Positions 1-7,379 of a stretch of 41,320 nt of DNA are shown here, in pieces. Under the pieces are notes generated by a model that was given only the letters and a program-made list of their open reading frames with translations, was not told where the DNA came from and did no database searches. The position numbers and the translations under genes were made by a program. This DNA comes from 2-01-FULL-40-42 sp964349415 (lineage in GTDB: Bacteria > Patescibacteriota > Microgenomatia > UBA1406 > GWC2-37-13). How positions within the stretch are numbered: the first letter of the stretch is position 1; each line of letters opens with the position of its first letter. Location of the stretch: contig CAYGGJ010000003.1 of NCBI GenBank assembly GCA_964349415.1, forward strand, positions 1-41,320. The letters run 5' to 3'.

Positions 1-18
1 AACTCTTCGTTATTACGT

Positions 19-24
19 TATAAT
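19..24 (+). promoter_or_regulatory. -10 box of dnaB
   Basis: TATAAT ends 11 bases before the dnaB ATG, which predicts a leader of only about 5 bases. The -35 region would lie at the window edge and cannot be judged. Confidence 0.55.
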
Positions 25-35
25 AATTTCCCTTT

Positions 36-1376
36 ATGGCCAAATCTAGTGAGGCTCTCAAAGTGCCTCCTCATGACATCGGAGCAGAAAAATCAGTCCT
101 CGGAGCGGTCCTCATCGACCCGGCGTCTGTTCATAATGTAATTGAGTTTTTAAGACCCGAGTATTTTTATGTTCAGGAACACGCAAAAATTTTCTCGGCG
201 ATGGTGACTCTTTTTGAAAAACAACAGCCCATTGATTTGATAACCCTTCAAAGTCAACTGAAGAAAGAAGGATCGTTAAAAGATATCGGTGGCGCCGGAT
301 TTTTATCAGACCTCATTAACACCGTCCCGACTTCTGCATATGTCCAGCACTATGCACAGATCGTAAAAGACCACTGGACCAAACGAAGACTTATCGACCT
401 TTCTTCCCGTACGGTAGAACAGTCGTTTGACGAAAAAGGAGATGTCCGCAAGCTTTTGGATGACGCCGAAGTTCAGATCTTTGCTCTCTCTCAAGCCCAC
501 CAAACCAGCGATTTTATAGAGCTTAAGGAGGCGCTTGCCGAGTCGTTTGAGAGACTTGAGGAATTCATAAAACAGGGACTTTCTCTGCGTGGTGTTTCGA
601 CAGGATTTGCCGATATTGATCAGAAGCTTTCCGGTATGCAGGACTCAAATCTCATAATCCTTGCCGCACGTCCCGGTATTGGTAAGACTTCTCTTGCCCT
701 AAATATTGCCCTGCATGCTGCACTTAAAGAGAAAAAAGCTGTGGGATTTTTCTCGCTCGAGATGAGTAAGGAGGAGCTTGTAGACCGCCTTTTGGTATCA
801 CAGGCGGATATTGATGCATGGAGGCTGAAGACGGGAAAGCTTTCCGATGAGGATTATAAGAGTTTGACAGAAGCGATGGGAGATCTGGCCGAGGCCCCGA
901 TTTTTATAGATGATACCCCGGGTATCTCAATCCTTGAGATGAGAACAAAAGCACGAAAACTTAAAGTAGAGCGGGATGTGAAACTTTTGGTGGTCGACTA
1001 TCTGCAGCTCGCTGACTCGGGCCGGAGGTTTGAATCCCGTGTGCAGGAAGTCTCCTTTGTATCCCAAGGACTCAAGAATTTAGCCCGTGAACTTAAAATT
1101 CCTGTTCTTGCCGTGTCTCAGTTATCGCGTGCGGTCGAGCAGCGCGGTACAAAAAAACCACAGCTTGCGGATCTTCGTGAATCGGGAGCTATTGAACAGG
1201 ATGCAGACGTCGTTTGCTTCTTATATGTGGAAGATGAGTCGGAAGACCTGATGGATCAGTCGAAAAAAATCGTGAAGTTCTTGATCGCCAAGCATAGAAA
1301 CGGACCAACCGGCGAGATCGATATGGTCTTTAAGGGAGATCGGGTAAAATTCTACGGCATCGAAAAATCCACTTAA
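36..1376 (+). CDS. dnaB: Replicative DNA helicase DnaB
   Basis: Hexameric 5'-3' helicase that unwinds the fork and contacts primase. The 446-residue length is normal for the family. The N-terminal helical domain (about residues 10-150) opens with the typical PPHDIGAEKSVLGA segment. The RecA-like domain follows, with Walker A ARPGIGKTS (about 211-219), SLEMSKEEL (240-248) and Walker B LLVVDYLQL (317-325). The end part has the LSRAVEQRG and SGAIEQDAD motifs of DnaB. No intein is present. The ATG is preceded by TATAAT at 19-24 with no clear Shine-Dalgarno sequence, so the transcript probably has a very short leader. The stop overlaps the end of the convergent gene by 4 bases. Confidence 0.97.
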   Translation: MAKSSEALKVPPHDIGAEKSVLGAVLIDPASVHNVIEFLRPEYFYVQEHAKIFSAMVTLFEKQQPIDLITLQSQLKKEGSLKDIGGAGFLSDLINTVPTSAYVQHYAQIVKDHWTKRRLIDLSSRTVEQSFDEKGDVRKLLDDAEVQIFALSQAHQTSDFIELKEALAESFERLEEFIKQGLSLRGVSTGFADIDQKLSGMQDSNLIILAARPGIGKTSLALNIALHAALKEKKAVGFFSLEMSKEELVDRLLVSQADIDAWRLKTGKLSDEDYKSLTEAMGDLAEAPIFIDDTPGISILEMRTKARKLKVERDVKLLVVDYLQLADSGRRFESRVQEVSFVSQGLKNLARELKIPVLAVSQLSRAVEQRGTKKPQLADLRESGAIEQDADVVCFLYVEDESEDLMDQSKKIVKFLIAKHRNGPTGEIDMVFKGDRVKFYGIEKST

Positions 1377-2137
1377 AGCTCGGGTAGTTCTTCATTGCCT
1401 GGAATAAATTCTCTCGGCTCTCGGACTCCGGTTGTGCGCTCCCAATCGACAAGAAGTCCTTCACCCGCAAGCACAAATTTAGCCATAATAGATGGTAGAA
1501 CCATACCGGGAACACCTTTTATGCTTAACATATGTCCTTCTGCAATCTCTTCATTGGACGCAAGAGGCCCGATGTCAAAAGGGTAGAACGTGTTAAACCA
1601 CATCCATACGTATTCGTCCGAGTCGTTTCTAGTCCGCGCTTCATATTCTTGTCCGTCTACAAACCGGATCTGTAACCTTAACCGGTCAAGTGCTCCTTTC
1701 TCGGGATTGTTTCCTATGTCAATATTATCCAATTGAAAGTTTGGGTGTCCGGCAGAAGATCCTACCTTAGCGCAAATATGGGGAATGTGATGTCTGCTTC
1801 CTTTTCTGTTAGGATTTTTTTCATAAGGTAATGCTGCCCTATAAGGACCTTCATATTCTATGAGTTTTTGCGTCCTTGTCTTTATATCCCCGTCTCTATC
1901 GTCTATACGATATCCTTTATCCGGATCAAAGGGCGTTATTGGAAACCCCTTTTGTTCTGGTGCTCTATGAGCTATAGCACACATTACTTCCAAATCAGGA
2001 ATTCCCGGAATACGGAGAATTCTTTTATCGCGTAGGGACAGATCCTTAGGATCACGTGATAATTTTTCATAAAAGATAAACTCTTCCCCGATAGTAATGA
2101 CAGGAGGTGGTGGTCCCTCAAACTCTGCTTTCGTCAT
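1373..2137 (-). CDS. Hypothetical soluble protein, 254 aa
   Basis: No family recognised. The protein is soluble, without a signal peptide or membrane segment, and rich in charged residues, Pro and Gly. Notable segments are a His-containing stretch (GSRHHIPHICAKVGS, about 114-128) and an aromatic patch (YVWMWFNTFYPFD, about 175-187). The ATG is preceded by TATAAT only 6 bases upstream, so it is probably leaderless. It is the most downstream of five same-strand small genes between dnaB and pyrE, each with its own -10 box. It may be a lineage-specific accessory protein; no function can be assigned. Confidence 0.7.
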   Translation of the reverse strand: MTKAEFEGPPPPVITIGEEFIFYEKLSRDPKDLSLRDKRILRIPGIPDLEVMCAIAHRAPEQKGFPITPFDPDKGYRIDDRDGDIKTRTQKLIEYEGPYRAALPYEKNPNRKGSRHHIPHICAKVGSSAGHPNFQLDNIDIGNNPEKGALDRLRLQIRFVDGQEYEARTRNDSDEYVWMWFNTFYPFDIGPLASNEEIAEGHMLSIKGVPGMVLPSIMAKFVLAGEGLLVDWERTTGVREPREFIPGNEELPEL

Positions 2138-2143
2138 GGATTA

Positions 2144-2149
2144 ATTATA
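2144..2149 (-). promoter_or_regulatory. -10 box of the 254-aa hypothetical
   Basis: TATAAT on the minus strand ends 6 bases before the ATG at 2137. It predicts transcription starting at the start codon. Confidence 0.6.
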
Positions 2150-2196
2150 CTATGAGGACTGTCAGAATAGCCTAAATATCATTAGTGGTAGACAAA

Positions 2197-2448
2197 TTAA
2201 CGACGTGGGAGAGGTTGTTGTCTGGGAAGAGGAGCGTTTCTAGGTATATGATCTTCTCTTTGAGGAAGTCTTCCTTGCCGAGGTATAGGTGCATGTCTTG
2301 GTAGAGGATCTTGTCGTCTTTCAGGCAACGCACTTCTCTCTAATTGAGACTCTCTTCTATCAGAAAGGCCGCCTTGAACTGCAAGCGCTCTTCTTTCGTC
2401 ATTTCTTCGGAGTTCACGAAGTATTTCTGCTCTCATTTCTGGTCCCAT
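2197..2448 (-). CDS. Arg/Pro-rich repeat protein, 83 aa
   Basis: Small, very basic protein of unknown function. The N-terminal half is a charged helix (MRAEILRELRRNDERRA). The C-terminal half is a low-complexity tail built from variants of PRxAPxPRQ: PRHAPIPRQ, PRNAPLPRQ and QPLPRR. The tail should be disordered and could bind nucleic acid or an acidic partner. A TTG two codons further up lies next to the -10 box, so the ATG at 2448, 6 bases downstream of TATAAT, is the better start. I see no known family. Confidence 0.6.
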   Translation of the reverse strand: MGPEMRAEILRELRRNDERRALAVQGGLSDRRESQLERSALPERRQDPLPRHAPIPRQGRLPQREDHIPRNAPLPRQQPLPRR

Positions 2449-2454
2449 AGGCAA

Positions 2455-2460
2455 ATTATA
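2455..2460 (-). promoter_or_regulatory. -10 box of the Arg/Pro-rich gene
   Basis: TATAAT on the minus strand, 6 bases before the ATG at 2448. It abuts the alternative TTG codon at 2454 and so argues against that start. Confidence 0.6.
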
Positions 2461-2485
2461 CTATTGAGCCTTCCAAAAGTCCATA

Positions 2486-2920
2486 TTAGTGTGACTGAAA
2501 CATGATTTGTTCATAGTCATAAGTACCATCGGTGCGAATTGTGAGAGCCACTCCTCGATTTTTTGTCTTGCCTATGACAATAATTGAGTCGCCAATGGGT
2601 ACAATTTCACTTACTTCTTCTACCATCACGCTTCTTCTTTTTGTTCTCCATCTCTTCTTTACTTCTTCCTGCAATAGGATTGTAGGATATGGCTTTTCAA
2701 TAAGGTTTGGTTTCCCCTTGGAACCTATATCCTCAATGAAAAAATATGAAACTTTCTTTCCTTTAAAGTCCATCCCATAACCATCGCCGTGTTTTTTATT
2801 ATTCACAAAGTCTAGCTCGTTCCAATTTGCTTTCGTCAATAAATAGAAGAAGGTGGTGGCCGGTATCCGCTTGGATCGGTCGGGAAACGGAGCGCCTTGG
2901 CGGGGGTTTTCTACTGCCAT
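2486..2920 (-). CDS. Hypothetical soluble protein, 144 aa
   Basis: No family recognised. The protein is mixed alpha/beta with a basic stretch (KKRWRTKRRS, about 87-96) followed by alternating hydrophobic strands (VMVEEVSEIVPIGDSIIVIG), suggesting a small beta-rich fold. There is no signal peptide or membrane segment. The ATG at 2920 lies 5 bases after TATAAT; a TTG two codons upstream (2926) overlaps that box and is unlikely to be used. It belongs to the same-strand series of small genes between dnaB and pyrE. Confidence 0.62.
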   Translation of the reverse strand: MAVENPRQGAPFPDRSKRIPATTFFYLLTKANWNELDFVNNKKHGDGYGMDFKGKKVSYFFIEDIGSKGKPNLIEKPYPTILLQEEVKKRWRTKRRSVMVEEVSEIVPIGDSIIVIGKTKNRGVALTIRTDGTYDYEQIMFQSH

Positions 2921-2925
2921 AGACA

Positions 2926-2931
2926 ATTATA
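2926..2931 (-). promoter_or_regulatory. -10 box of the 144-aa hypothetical
   Basis: TATAAT on the minus strand ends 5 bases before the ATG at 2920, giving a predicted leaderless mRNA. Confidence 0.6.
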
Positions 2932-2955
2932 TCTTGGCCTATTCCAAAAGTCCAA

Positions 2956-3381
2956 TTAATGAATCTTCCGCGCTCTTCTGAGCTGTTTCGCCAACCTCTT
3001 CATCGCAGTTGGATGTATTCCTCTCAGATTGTCTATCGAAACTCTGGTAACTGCTTCCGGGTCTCTTGGGATCTGGATTCCTGGCATGGTCCGTTTGAGC
3101 TTACCCGCTTCGTCAAATGTTACAGGGTGCACGAAAAGGCCACTTGCCCTCTCCTCAGGGGGGCGGTTGGTCTGTAGCTCGACTATTTCGTACGTATCCT
3201 TGCTGCGTGGGTCTTGCACGAAGAGTCTTCTTCTGTAAAAAGAATCTGTTTCCCCATCCTCAAGAAGTCTTTTCACCTCGGAAACAACTTTTTTTGTCGA
3301 CTCCACCAAGTTAGATGTTTTACTGCATGCAGCTGCAGTTCTCTCAAAACCCGCATGTCTTGCAAACCTCGGTCTTTCCAT
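2956..3381 (-). CDS. Hypothetical basic protein, 141 aa
   Basis: No family recognised. The protein starts MERPRFARHAGFERT, has a helical stretch (ESTKKVVSEVKRLLEDGE, about 28-45), a central beta-like part, and a very basic C-terminus (MKRLAKQLRRARKIH) that could contact nucleic acid. It is cytosolic by appearance. The ATG lies 8 bases downstream of a TATAAT box. It belongs to the same-strand group of small genes between dnaB and pyrE. Confidence 0.6.
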   Translation of the reverse strand: MERPRFARHAGFERTAAACSKTSNLVESTKKVVSEVKRLLEDGETDSFYRRRLFVQDPRSKDTYEIVELQTNRPPEERASGLFVHPVTFDEAGKLKRTMPGIQIPRDPEAVTRVSIDNLRGIHPTAMKRLAKQLRRARKIH

Positions 3382-3389
3382 TACGGAGC

Positions 3390-3395
3390 ATTATA
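3390..3395 (-). promoter_or_regulatory. -10 box of the 141-aa hypothetical
   Basis: TATAAT on the minus strand, 8 bases before the ATG at 3381. Confidence 0.55.
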
Positions 3396-3444
3396 GCAAG
3401 TTAAACTCTTTAATCAACCCTTCAAGATAGGGTACAGTAGGGAT

Positions 3445-3657
3445 CTAGTTAAAGCGTTTTTTGGTGTCGAGAATTTCTGTATCAAAGCCGGAGATTACAA
3501 TGTTTATTTTGCGATTAACGCGCTTGAACTCCTTATGCATTTCTTTTCTTAGGGAATCAATCTCTCTTCTCAAAGGAATAAGTTCTTTTTGAATCATTGG
3601 AGGGACTTCTTCTCGGATGAGTTGCCTTATTAATCCCAGGTCAGTTTTAGTCAACAT
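3445..3657 (-). CDS. Small coiled-coil protein, 70 aa
   Basis: Short helical protein with heptad-like spacing through the middle (KELIPLRREIDSLRKEMHKE and onwards, about 24-50), beginning MLTKTDLGLIRQLIREE. Small proteins of this layout are common in Patescibacteria genomes, but I know of no assigned function. There is no membrane segment. The ATG is 6 bases downstream of TATAAT. It may oligomerise through the coiled coil. Confidence 0.65.
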   Translation of the reverse strand: MLTKTDLGLIRQLIREEVPPMIQKELIPLRREIDSLRKEMHKEFKRVNRKINIVISGFDTEILDTKKRFN

Positions 3658-3663
3658 TGGAGA

Positions 3664-3669
3664 ATTATA
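3664..3669 (-). promoter_or_regulatory. -10 box of the coiled-coil gene
   Basis: TATAAT on the minus strand ends 6 bases before the ATG at 3657, giving a predicted leaderless mRNA. Confidence 0.6.
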
Positions 3670-3713
3670 TTAGCGGGTTTCAGAAAACAATTCAATGGAT
3701 TATAAGCGGTGGT

Positions 3714-4469
3714 TTAGGCAGGAAGACCCAAGTATTGGACTGCAGTATCGTATTGTTCCTGAGTTATATGCTCTGCCCGTAGACCATATTTAAGAAGCTG
3801 TCCTATTGTGAATGCAGCGCGCACATTTATTCCCCGCTCACGCAACATATCCATACCACCCTGCTGTCTATCAACTAATACTGTAATATCTACGAGCTCG
3901 AAACCTGCTGCTTTTGCCGCCTCCGCAGCCTCTACCTTAGTGTCAGCCTTTGTCACCAAGTCATCCACTATTCTTAGTTTTTTACTGTCTCCTTTTATGT
4001 CTTTTTTTGCAACAATTCTTCTTTTTCCACCACCCAAATCTTCCTTGTCAAAAATATCTTCTTGTTTGATTCCCGAGACTTTAGAATATGACTTTGCTAA
4101 AGGATCTCCTGCGTTTGGAATACCCGTACATACATCTACATCAGACTCACTTTCTCCCATTTCTTTGAAAACCACACCTATTTGATCGAGTATCACGTCG
4201 GGCAATTCACGAAGATTGATGTAAACCGGAGAAAGCGGACCTTCAATGTTTGTCTCGTGGGATTTGAGAGCAAATTCCTCGTCGCTTTGGGAAAAATCTA
4301 CCGGACTTGTCGGTCTGTTAGATTTATAAAGCTCATACTTCCCGTTTCCAAGACTTTTTCTTTTTGGTACTGGCGCATCCGTCTTTGTTACAAATAAAAG
4401 GTCTGCGAGCTTCTCCTGATTTCTTGTTAATCCTTCAGGCGACATAGAACCAGTTTCAACTTTTGACAT
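3714..4469 (-). CDS. pyrE: Orotate phosphoribosyltransferase (PyrE-like)
   Basis: Joins orotate to PRPP to make OMP in de novo UMP synthesis. Evidence is the type-I PRTase fold with PRPP loop LRIVDDLVTKADTK (about 165-178), the upstream SPVYINLRELPD (80-91) and GIPNAGDPLAKS (116-127), and the DRQQGG motif (200-205) seen in orotate PRTases and UMP synthases. The PRPP loop is divergent: KADTK stands where TTG/TGGS is usual. The roughly 70-residue N-terminal extension is unusual for free-standing PyrE. No OMP decarboxylase domain is fused. It is divergent from pyrD and near pyrC, which supports the assignment. TATAAT lies 15 bases upstream of the ATG. Confidence 0.83.
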   Translation of the reverse strand: MSKVETGSMSPEGLTRNQEKLADLLFVTKTDAPVPKRKSLGNGKYELYKSNRPTSPVDFSQSDEEFALKSHETNIEGPLSPVYINLRELPDVILDQIGVVFKEMGESESDVDVCTGIPNAGDPLAKSYSKVSGIKQEDIFDKEDLGGGKRRIVAKKDIKGDSKKLRIVDDLVTKADTKVEAAEAAKAAGFELVDITVLVDRQQGGMDMLRERGINVRAAFTIGQLLKYGLRAEHITQEQYDTAVQYLGLPA

Positions 4470-4484
4470 AAATAAGATTTCATC

Positions 4485-4490
4485 ATTATA
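4485..4490 (-). promoter_or_regulatory. -10 box of pyrE
   Basis: TATAAT on the minus strand, 15 bases before the pyrE ATG, giving a predicted leader of about 9 bases. It lies in the 74-base divergent pyrE/pyrD spacer. Confidence 0.5.
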
Positions 4491-4543
4491 CTACATGCTT
4501 GTATGTTGCTTTTCATTTTCAAATTTATTAAAGTTAAACCGCT

Positions 4544-5632
4544 ATGTCGGCACAGCCATTTTACGATCCAACTGTTTCATACGAAGATAATTATCAAAAA
4601 GGGCCTTTTGGAGCATTTCAGGATACTAAAACTTATAACCAGAAGGGTGAGCCGGAATATGAATTCCTTGGACAAAAAATCTACCTCCCTTTTGGCATAC
4701 CCGCCGGTCCTCTTCTTAATAGTAAGTTTGTAAAAGGAGCGTTTGAAAAAGGATTTGACGTCTGCGTCTACAAGACGGTACGGTCTGATATTTTTCCCTG
4801 CCATCCTTTTCCCAATGTTCTGGCGATCCACTTTGACGGACCCGATCTAACCCTTAAAGCCCTTGAAAATTCGGTCCTTGCAGATACCAAGTATGAAAAT
4901 CCCATCTCTATCACCAATTCTTTCGGGGTCCCCTCAAGAAAAGCGGAGATCTGGCAGGAGGATGTAGAAAAAGCTATGTCTTATGCGGGTAAGGGTCAGC
5001 TAATGATCTTGAGTTTCATGGGCACGGTGAAAAAAGACCAGACTCAACAGGAATTTATCGATGACTTTGTTCTTGCGGCCAAACTTTCCAAAGAAACCGG
5101 CGCAAAGGTTCTGGAGGCAAATCTTTCCTGCCCCAATATCGGAAACGAAGGCCTTGTCTGCTACAACCTTGAAGTTACGAAAAAAGTAGCTGCCGGTATC
5201 CGTAAAGTGATCGGAAACACTCCTCTTGTTTTGAAGATTGGATACTACCGCGATGCTGCTGACCTTGAAAAATTTGCTGAGATTGCTGGTGAATACGCCG
5301 ATGACATCGCAGGCATCAATACCCTTCAGGCTGCGGTGGTTGACAAAAACGGGGAGCAGGCGCTTCCAGGTCCGGGACGTTTGAGAAGCGGGGTATGCGG
5401 ACAAGGTATCAAATGGGCAGGTTTAGAAACGGCCAAAAAACTTAAAGAGATAAAAGATAGGCGTGGATTTTCATACAGTATTACCGGTGTAGGTGGCGTC
5501 ACAGAGCCCCAAGACTACTTTGCATACCGCGAAGCGGGAGCAGACTGCGTCATGAGCGCAACCGGTGCCATGTGGAACCCTCTCCTAGCCCAACAAGTCA
5601 AGGAAAAAGCAGCTGACCCGAGCCGGGCTTAG
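4544..5632 (+). CDS. pyrD: Dihydroorotate dehydrogenase, class 1-like
   Basis: FMN enzyme oxidising dihydroorotate to orotate, the step before PyrE. The TIM-barrel landmarks are present: FGIPAGPLLNS near the N-terminus, the active-site loop EANLSCPN with catalytic Cys at about 196 (class 1 uses Cys, class 2 uses Ser), LVLKIGYY, and the FMN phosphate-site GVGGV. At 362 residues it is longer than class 1A enzymes, with about 45 extra N-terminal residues. There is no membrane anchor, so it is probably cytosolic. Its 3' end overlaps the convergent pyrC by 35 bases. The electron acceptor cannot be told from this sequence. Confidence 0.9.
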   Translation: MSAQPFYDPTVSYEDNYQKGPFGAFQDTKTYNQKGEPEYEFLGQKIYLPFGIPAGPLLNSKFVKGAFEKGFDVCVYKTVRSDIFPCHPFPNVLAIHFDGPDLTLKALENSVLADTKYENPISITNSFGVPSRKAEIWQEDVEKAMSYAGKGQLMILSFMGTVKKDQTQQEFIDDFVLAAKLSKETGAKVLEANLSCPNIGNEGLVCYNLEVTKKVAAGIRKVIGNTPLVLKIGYYRDAADLEKFAEIAGEYADDIAGINTLQAAVVDKNGEQALPGPGRLRSGVCGQGIKWAGLETAKKLKEIKDRRGFSYSITGVGGVTEPQDYFAYREAGADCVMSATGAMWNPLLAQQVKEKAADPSRA

Positions 5633-6644
5633 CTATTACCCTTCCGTTTTCAAAGACTTTTTTTCCTCTTATATGTACTTCCTGCACTTTTCCTTTTACT
5701 TTCCACCCATTAAACGGCGACCAGCCTGATTTGGTACGTAGATTAGTATTTAGTATTTGGTATTTAGCATTTAGGTCGACGACTATTTTTGTTTGTTGGT
5801 CGGGCTGCAGTCCTAAAATTTTTCTGGGGTATTCATAGCACAATCTTTCTATATCCTCTATTGTTATGCGATTGTCTGAAAGGAGAAGTGGTAATGTGGT
5901 TTCAAGTCCGGGGACCCCAAAAGGCAGTTTTGCCGATTCTTTCTCTTTTTTGGTATGGGGCGCGTGGTCGGATTCTATAACATCTATATGTCTGAGATTT
6001 TTCCATAAAAAATCCTGATCCTTTTTGCTTTTTAAAGATGGCTTCATTATGCCGTAAGGCCCCAAGGCTTTTTCATCATGTTCGTTCAGAAAAAGATGGT
6101 GAGGAGTCACTCCGCAAGTTATCGGCAATTTGTCTTTTTTAGCCTCAAGAATGGGCTCCAACTCGCTTTTAGAGGAAACATGGCAGACATGTACGCGGTT
6201 TCCGTATTTACGGACAGCTTTTACGACATCGTCAATCACATCATCCTCCGCATGCACGAGAATTAGACTTTTTTTAGACCAATTTTTCATAACCTTCTCT
6301 AATATATGTATATTAATACGGTAATCTCCGGTGGTCTGGTTAAGGTATAGCTTAATCCCCCAAACATCATCTTTAACTACGCTGAATTCTTCAATATTGT
6401 CCCCCAAGGAACCGAAATAAAAACCTACATCACACACAATTTTTGACTTTGCGCTTTTAATTTTGCTCTGAAGCGCCAGTCTGTCGGCTATCGGCTTTAG
6501 ATTGTTGGGCATATCAAAAATCTTAGTGAAGCCTCCCGTAAGCGCAGCCGAAGTACCAGTATGAAAGTCTTCCTTATGAGTCTGCCCGGGATCGCGCAAG
6601 TGCACATGCATATCAATAAGCCCGGGAAGAGTAACCGTTTTCAT
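5598..6644 (-). CDS. pyrC: Dihydroorotase
   Basis: Zinc amidohydrolase that cyclises carbamoyl aspartate to dihydroorotate, upstream of PyrD. Visible metal-site features are DMHVHLRDPG (HxH), the Lys of GIKLYLNQTTGDY (carboxylated Lys in this family), VHAEDD, HVCHVSS, TPHHLFL and ESDHAPHT (final Asp). The start is set at ATG 6644 (MKTVTLPGL) because the ATG three codons upstream overlaps the TATAAT box. A 7-bp tandem repeat at 5744-5771 is translated as part of NAKYQILNTNL near the C-terminus. It lies outside the active-site motifs, so the enzyme is probably intact. Neither pyrB nor pyrF is in the window. Confidence 0.92.
   Translation of the reverse strand: MKTVTLPGLIDMHVHLRDPGQTHKEDFHTGTSAALTGGFTKIFDMPNNLKPIADRLALQSKIKSAKSKIVCDVGFYFGSLGDNIEEFSVVKDDVWGIKLYLNQTTGDYRINIHILEKVMKNWSKKSLILVHAEDDVIDDVVKAVRKYGNRVHVCHVSSKSELEPILEAKKDKLPITCGVTPHHLFLNEHDEKALGPYGIMKPSLKSKKDQDFLWKNLRHIDVIESDHAPHTKKEKESAKLPFGVPGLETTLPLLLSDNRITIEDIERLCYEYPRKILGLQPDQQTKIVVDLNAKYQILNTNLRTKSGWSPFNGWKVKGKVQEVHIRGKKVFENGRVIAKPGSGQLLFP
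5744..5774. repeat. Heptamer repeat inside pyrC
   Basis: Four consecutive 7-bp units (TAGTATT, TAGTATT, TGGTATT, TAGCATT) followed by TAGG. The same heptamers occur in the intergenic arrays at 24225 and 20161. Here they sit within the coding sequence of pyrC and are read in frame without a stop. This resembles one arm of the paired intergenic elements. Confidence 0.8.
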
Positions 6645-6651
6645 GTGATCC

Positions 6652-6657
6652 ATTATA
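6652..6657 (-). promoter_or_regulatory. -10 box of pyrC
   Basis: TATAAT on the minus strand overlaps the first in-frame ATG (6653) and ends 7 bases before the next ATG at 6644. It decides for the downstream start. Confidence 0.6.
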
Positions 6658-6667
6658 ACTCCGCTTC

Positions 6668-6696
6668 TTGCAAAGTGTTCGCGCCTTCTCTAGACT
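6668..6696 (+). promoter_or_regulatory. Promoter of the 203-aa membrane-anchored protein
   Basis: TTGCAA (6668-6673), a 17-base spacer, then TAGACT (6691-6696), followed by 6 bases and a GTG codon. The ATG at 6701 is directly followed by TGA and cannot start this gene, so the GTG is used. Confidence 0.55.
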
Positions 6697-6702
6697 GATT
6701 AT

Positions 6703-7314
6703 GTGAACAGGATTGCGAAGTTTTTCATCTGGTTTGTGATCACGCTAATAGGCATCTTGATTGTTGCCTTTTCACTTAACGCAATGTTTTCTTTTCGAAA
6801 GTGTGACGTTGTTGAGATTAACAAACTTGATAATAGCTTCGTAAAATGTCTGTTTCAACATGGATCTTCTTTTGCAAGCGGTGTTATGTTTGTGCTCCCA
6901 ATAAGTCAAATTAAAATAGAGGGAGATGAGGTCTACCTAACTTACAAATTCCCAATCCTTGGACCCGTTTTTCTTCCCCTACGAGTGCGGGCTGGGATGA
7001 GAATTAAGGAATCTAAAATTAAAGATTCGCCTGTTATATATCTCTGTTCGTTTTCACAAGAAGCGTTGCGGAAAACTACGAATTGCACTGAGATTGAGCC
7101 TCGATTTCTTTCTAGCTATTTAAAACACGATGACATAGTGGTTTCTAAAATCTTCAGCCCGGTTGCCTTGAGCTTGAGCGACAATTATGTCCGAGTTTGT
7201 ATCCAAAAACATCAAGAGTTTCTTGATAAAACAATCCAAAGCAGAAGTATAGTCTCTTTTCTTTCGCCTTTTAAAAGTCTTTGTGTCCCTTCAGTAGGTC
7301 AAATTTTCTATTAA
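6703..7314 (+). CDS. Membrane-anchored hypothetical protein, 203 aa
   Basis: One N-terminal hydrophobic helix (about residues 7-27, FFIWFVITLIGILIVAFSL) probably anchors the protein, with the remaining 175 residues likely outside the membrane. The rest is predicted beta-rich and contains several Cys (CDVVE, KCLF, LCSF, NCTE), which could form disulfides. It starts with GTG placed 6 bases after a -10 box. It precedes the Tat-signal gene by 65 bases on the same strand, though that gene has its own promoter. No known family recognised. Confidence 0.65.
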   Translation: MNRIAKFFIWFVITLIGILIVAFSLNAMFSFRKCDVVEINKLDNSFVKCLFQHGSSFASGVMFVLPISQIKIEGDEVYLTYKFPILGPVFLPLRVRAGMRIKESKIKDSPVIYLCSFSQEALRKTTNCTEIEPRFLSSYLKHDDIVVSKIFSPVALSLSDNYVRVCIQKHQEFLDKTIQSRSIVSFLSPFKSLCVPSVGQIFY

Positions 7315-7324
7315 TGATCGACTC

Positions 7325-7352
7325 TTGACAAGATCTGAGAGAGGTGTATAAT
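7325..7352 (+). promoter_or_regulatory. Consensus promoter of the Tat-signal gene
   Basis: Perfect TTGACA (7325-7330), a 16-base spacer, then perfect TATAAT (7347-7352). A GTG at 7344 that would open a longer frame lies within this promoter and so cannot be the start. A second possible -10 (TACTAT, 7368-7373) sits 6 bases before the ATG at 7380. Confidence 0.75.
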
Positions 7353-7379
7353 GAAATTAGATACTATTACTATAGGTTT

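Noticed and set aside
6701..6706. ATG directly followed by TGA, as a hint for TGA read as glycine (code 25)
   Set aside because: Several genes end in TGA at sensible places and conserved proteins contain no in-frame TGA. The GTG two bases later with a fitting promoter explains the site.
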